13,375 nt of DNA, taken from NCBI GenBank assembly GCA_948960675.1, contig CARDPF010000058.1, positions 1 to 13,375 on the forward strand, written 5' to 3'. Shown one piece after another: positions 13,372 to 13,375 of this stretch. Under the pieces are notes generated by a model, which saw only the letters and a program-made list of their open reading frames with translations, did no database searches and was not told where the DNA came from. Positions within the stretch are counted from its first letter, which is position 1; every line of letters begins with the position of its first letter. Both the position numbers and the translations under genes were made by a program. Source of the DNA: an uncultured Eisenbergiella sp. Lineage in GTDB: Bacteria; Bacillota; Clostridia; Lachnospirales; Lachnospiraceae.

Positions 13372-13375
13372 CTCG

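Overview
The window is a chromosomal housekeeping region with every gene on the + strand. It covers the distal spc operon (rpsH-rplF-rplR-rpsE-rpmD-rplO-secY-adk-map), a KOW-domain gene, infA and rpmJ, the alpha operon (rpsM-rpsK-rpsD-rpoA-rplQ), and then ecfA1-ecfA2-ecfT-truA. Gene order and several protein traits point to a Gram-positive Clostridia member, most likely Lachnospiraceae (inference). These traits are adk and map after secY, a KOW-type protein between map and infA, S4 without the zinc cysteines, an L17 with a large internal insertion, and an ECF-transporter module followed by truA. I cannot assign a genus. I see no phage, IS transposase, CRISPR, tRNA or rRNA gene, and no new multi-gene system.

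Layout. 1-3886: the ribosomal proteins from S8 (5' end cut by the window) to L15, with short spacers and clear Shine-Dalgarno (SD) sites, ending in secY directly abutting rplO. 3887-4057: an unusual spacer holding two exact 31-nt direct repeats, each with a GC-rich hairpin, flanking a perfect 11-bp stem-loop; the second repeat supplies the adk SD. 4058-6037: adk, map, a KOW RNA-binding protein and infA. 6038-6288: a good internal promoter and rpmJ. 6289-6740: a 452-nt leader before rpsM with many stem-loops and a possible 38-codon ORF. 6741-9898: S13, S11, S4, RNA polymerase alpha and L17, with a strong hairpin between rpsK and rpsD and a tandem pair of similar stem-loops between rpoA and rplQ. 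9916-9946: a strong intrinsic terminator. 9997-13308: the energising module of an ECF vitamin/metal transporter (two ATPases and the T component), overlapping end to end, then the tRNA pseudouridine synthase TruA. The last 67 nt are untranslated and probably lead to the next transcription unit.

Functionally these genes build both ribosomal subunits, insert nascent membrane proteins (SecY), balance adenylates (Adk), trim initiator Met (Map), start translation (IF1) and make RNA polymerase alpha. The ECF module powers several exchangeable substrate-binding S proteins encoded elsewhere. The most interesting content is non-coding. It comprises the tandem hairpins with a conserved 16-nt loop upstream of rplQ, the repeat/hairpin element that provides the adk ribosome-binding site, and the long structured rpsM leader, which occupies the place of the S4-controlled alpha-operon leader of E. 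coli.
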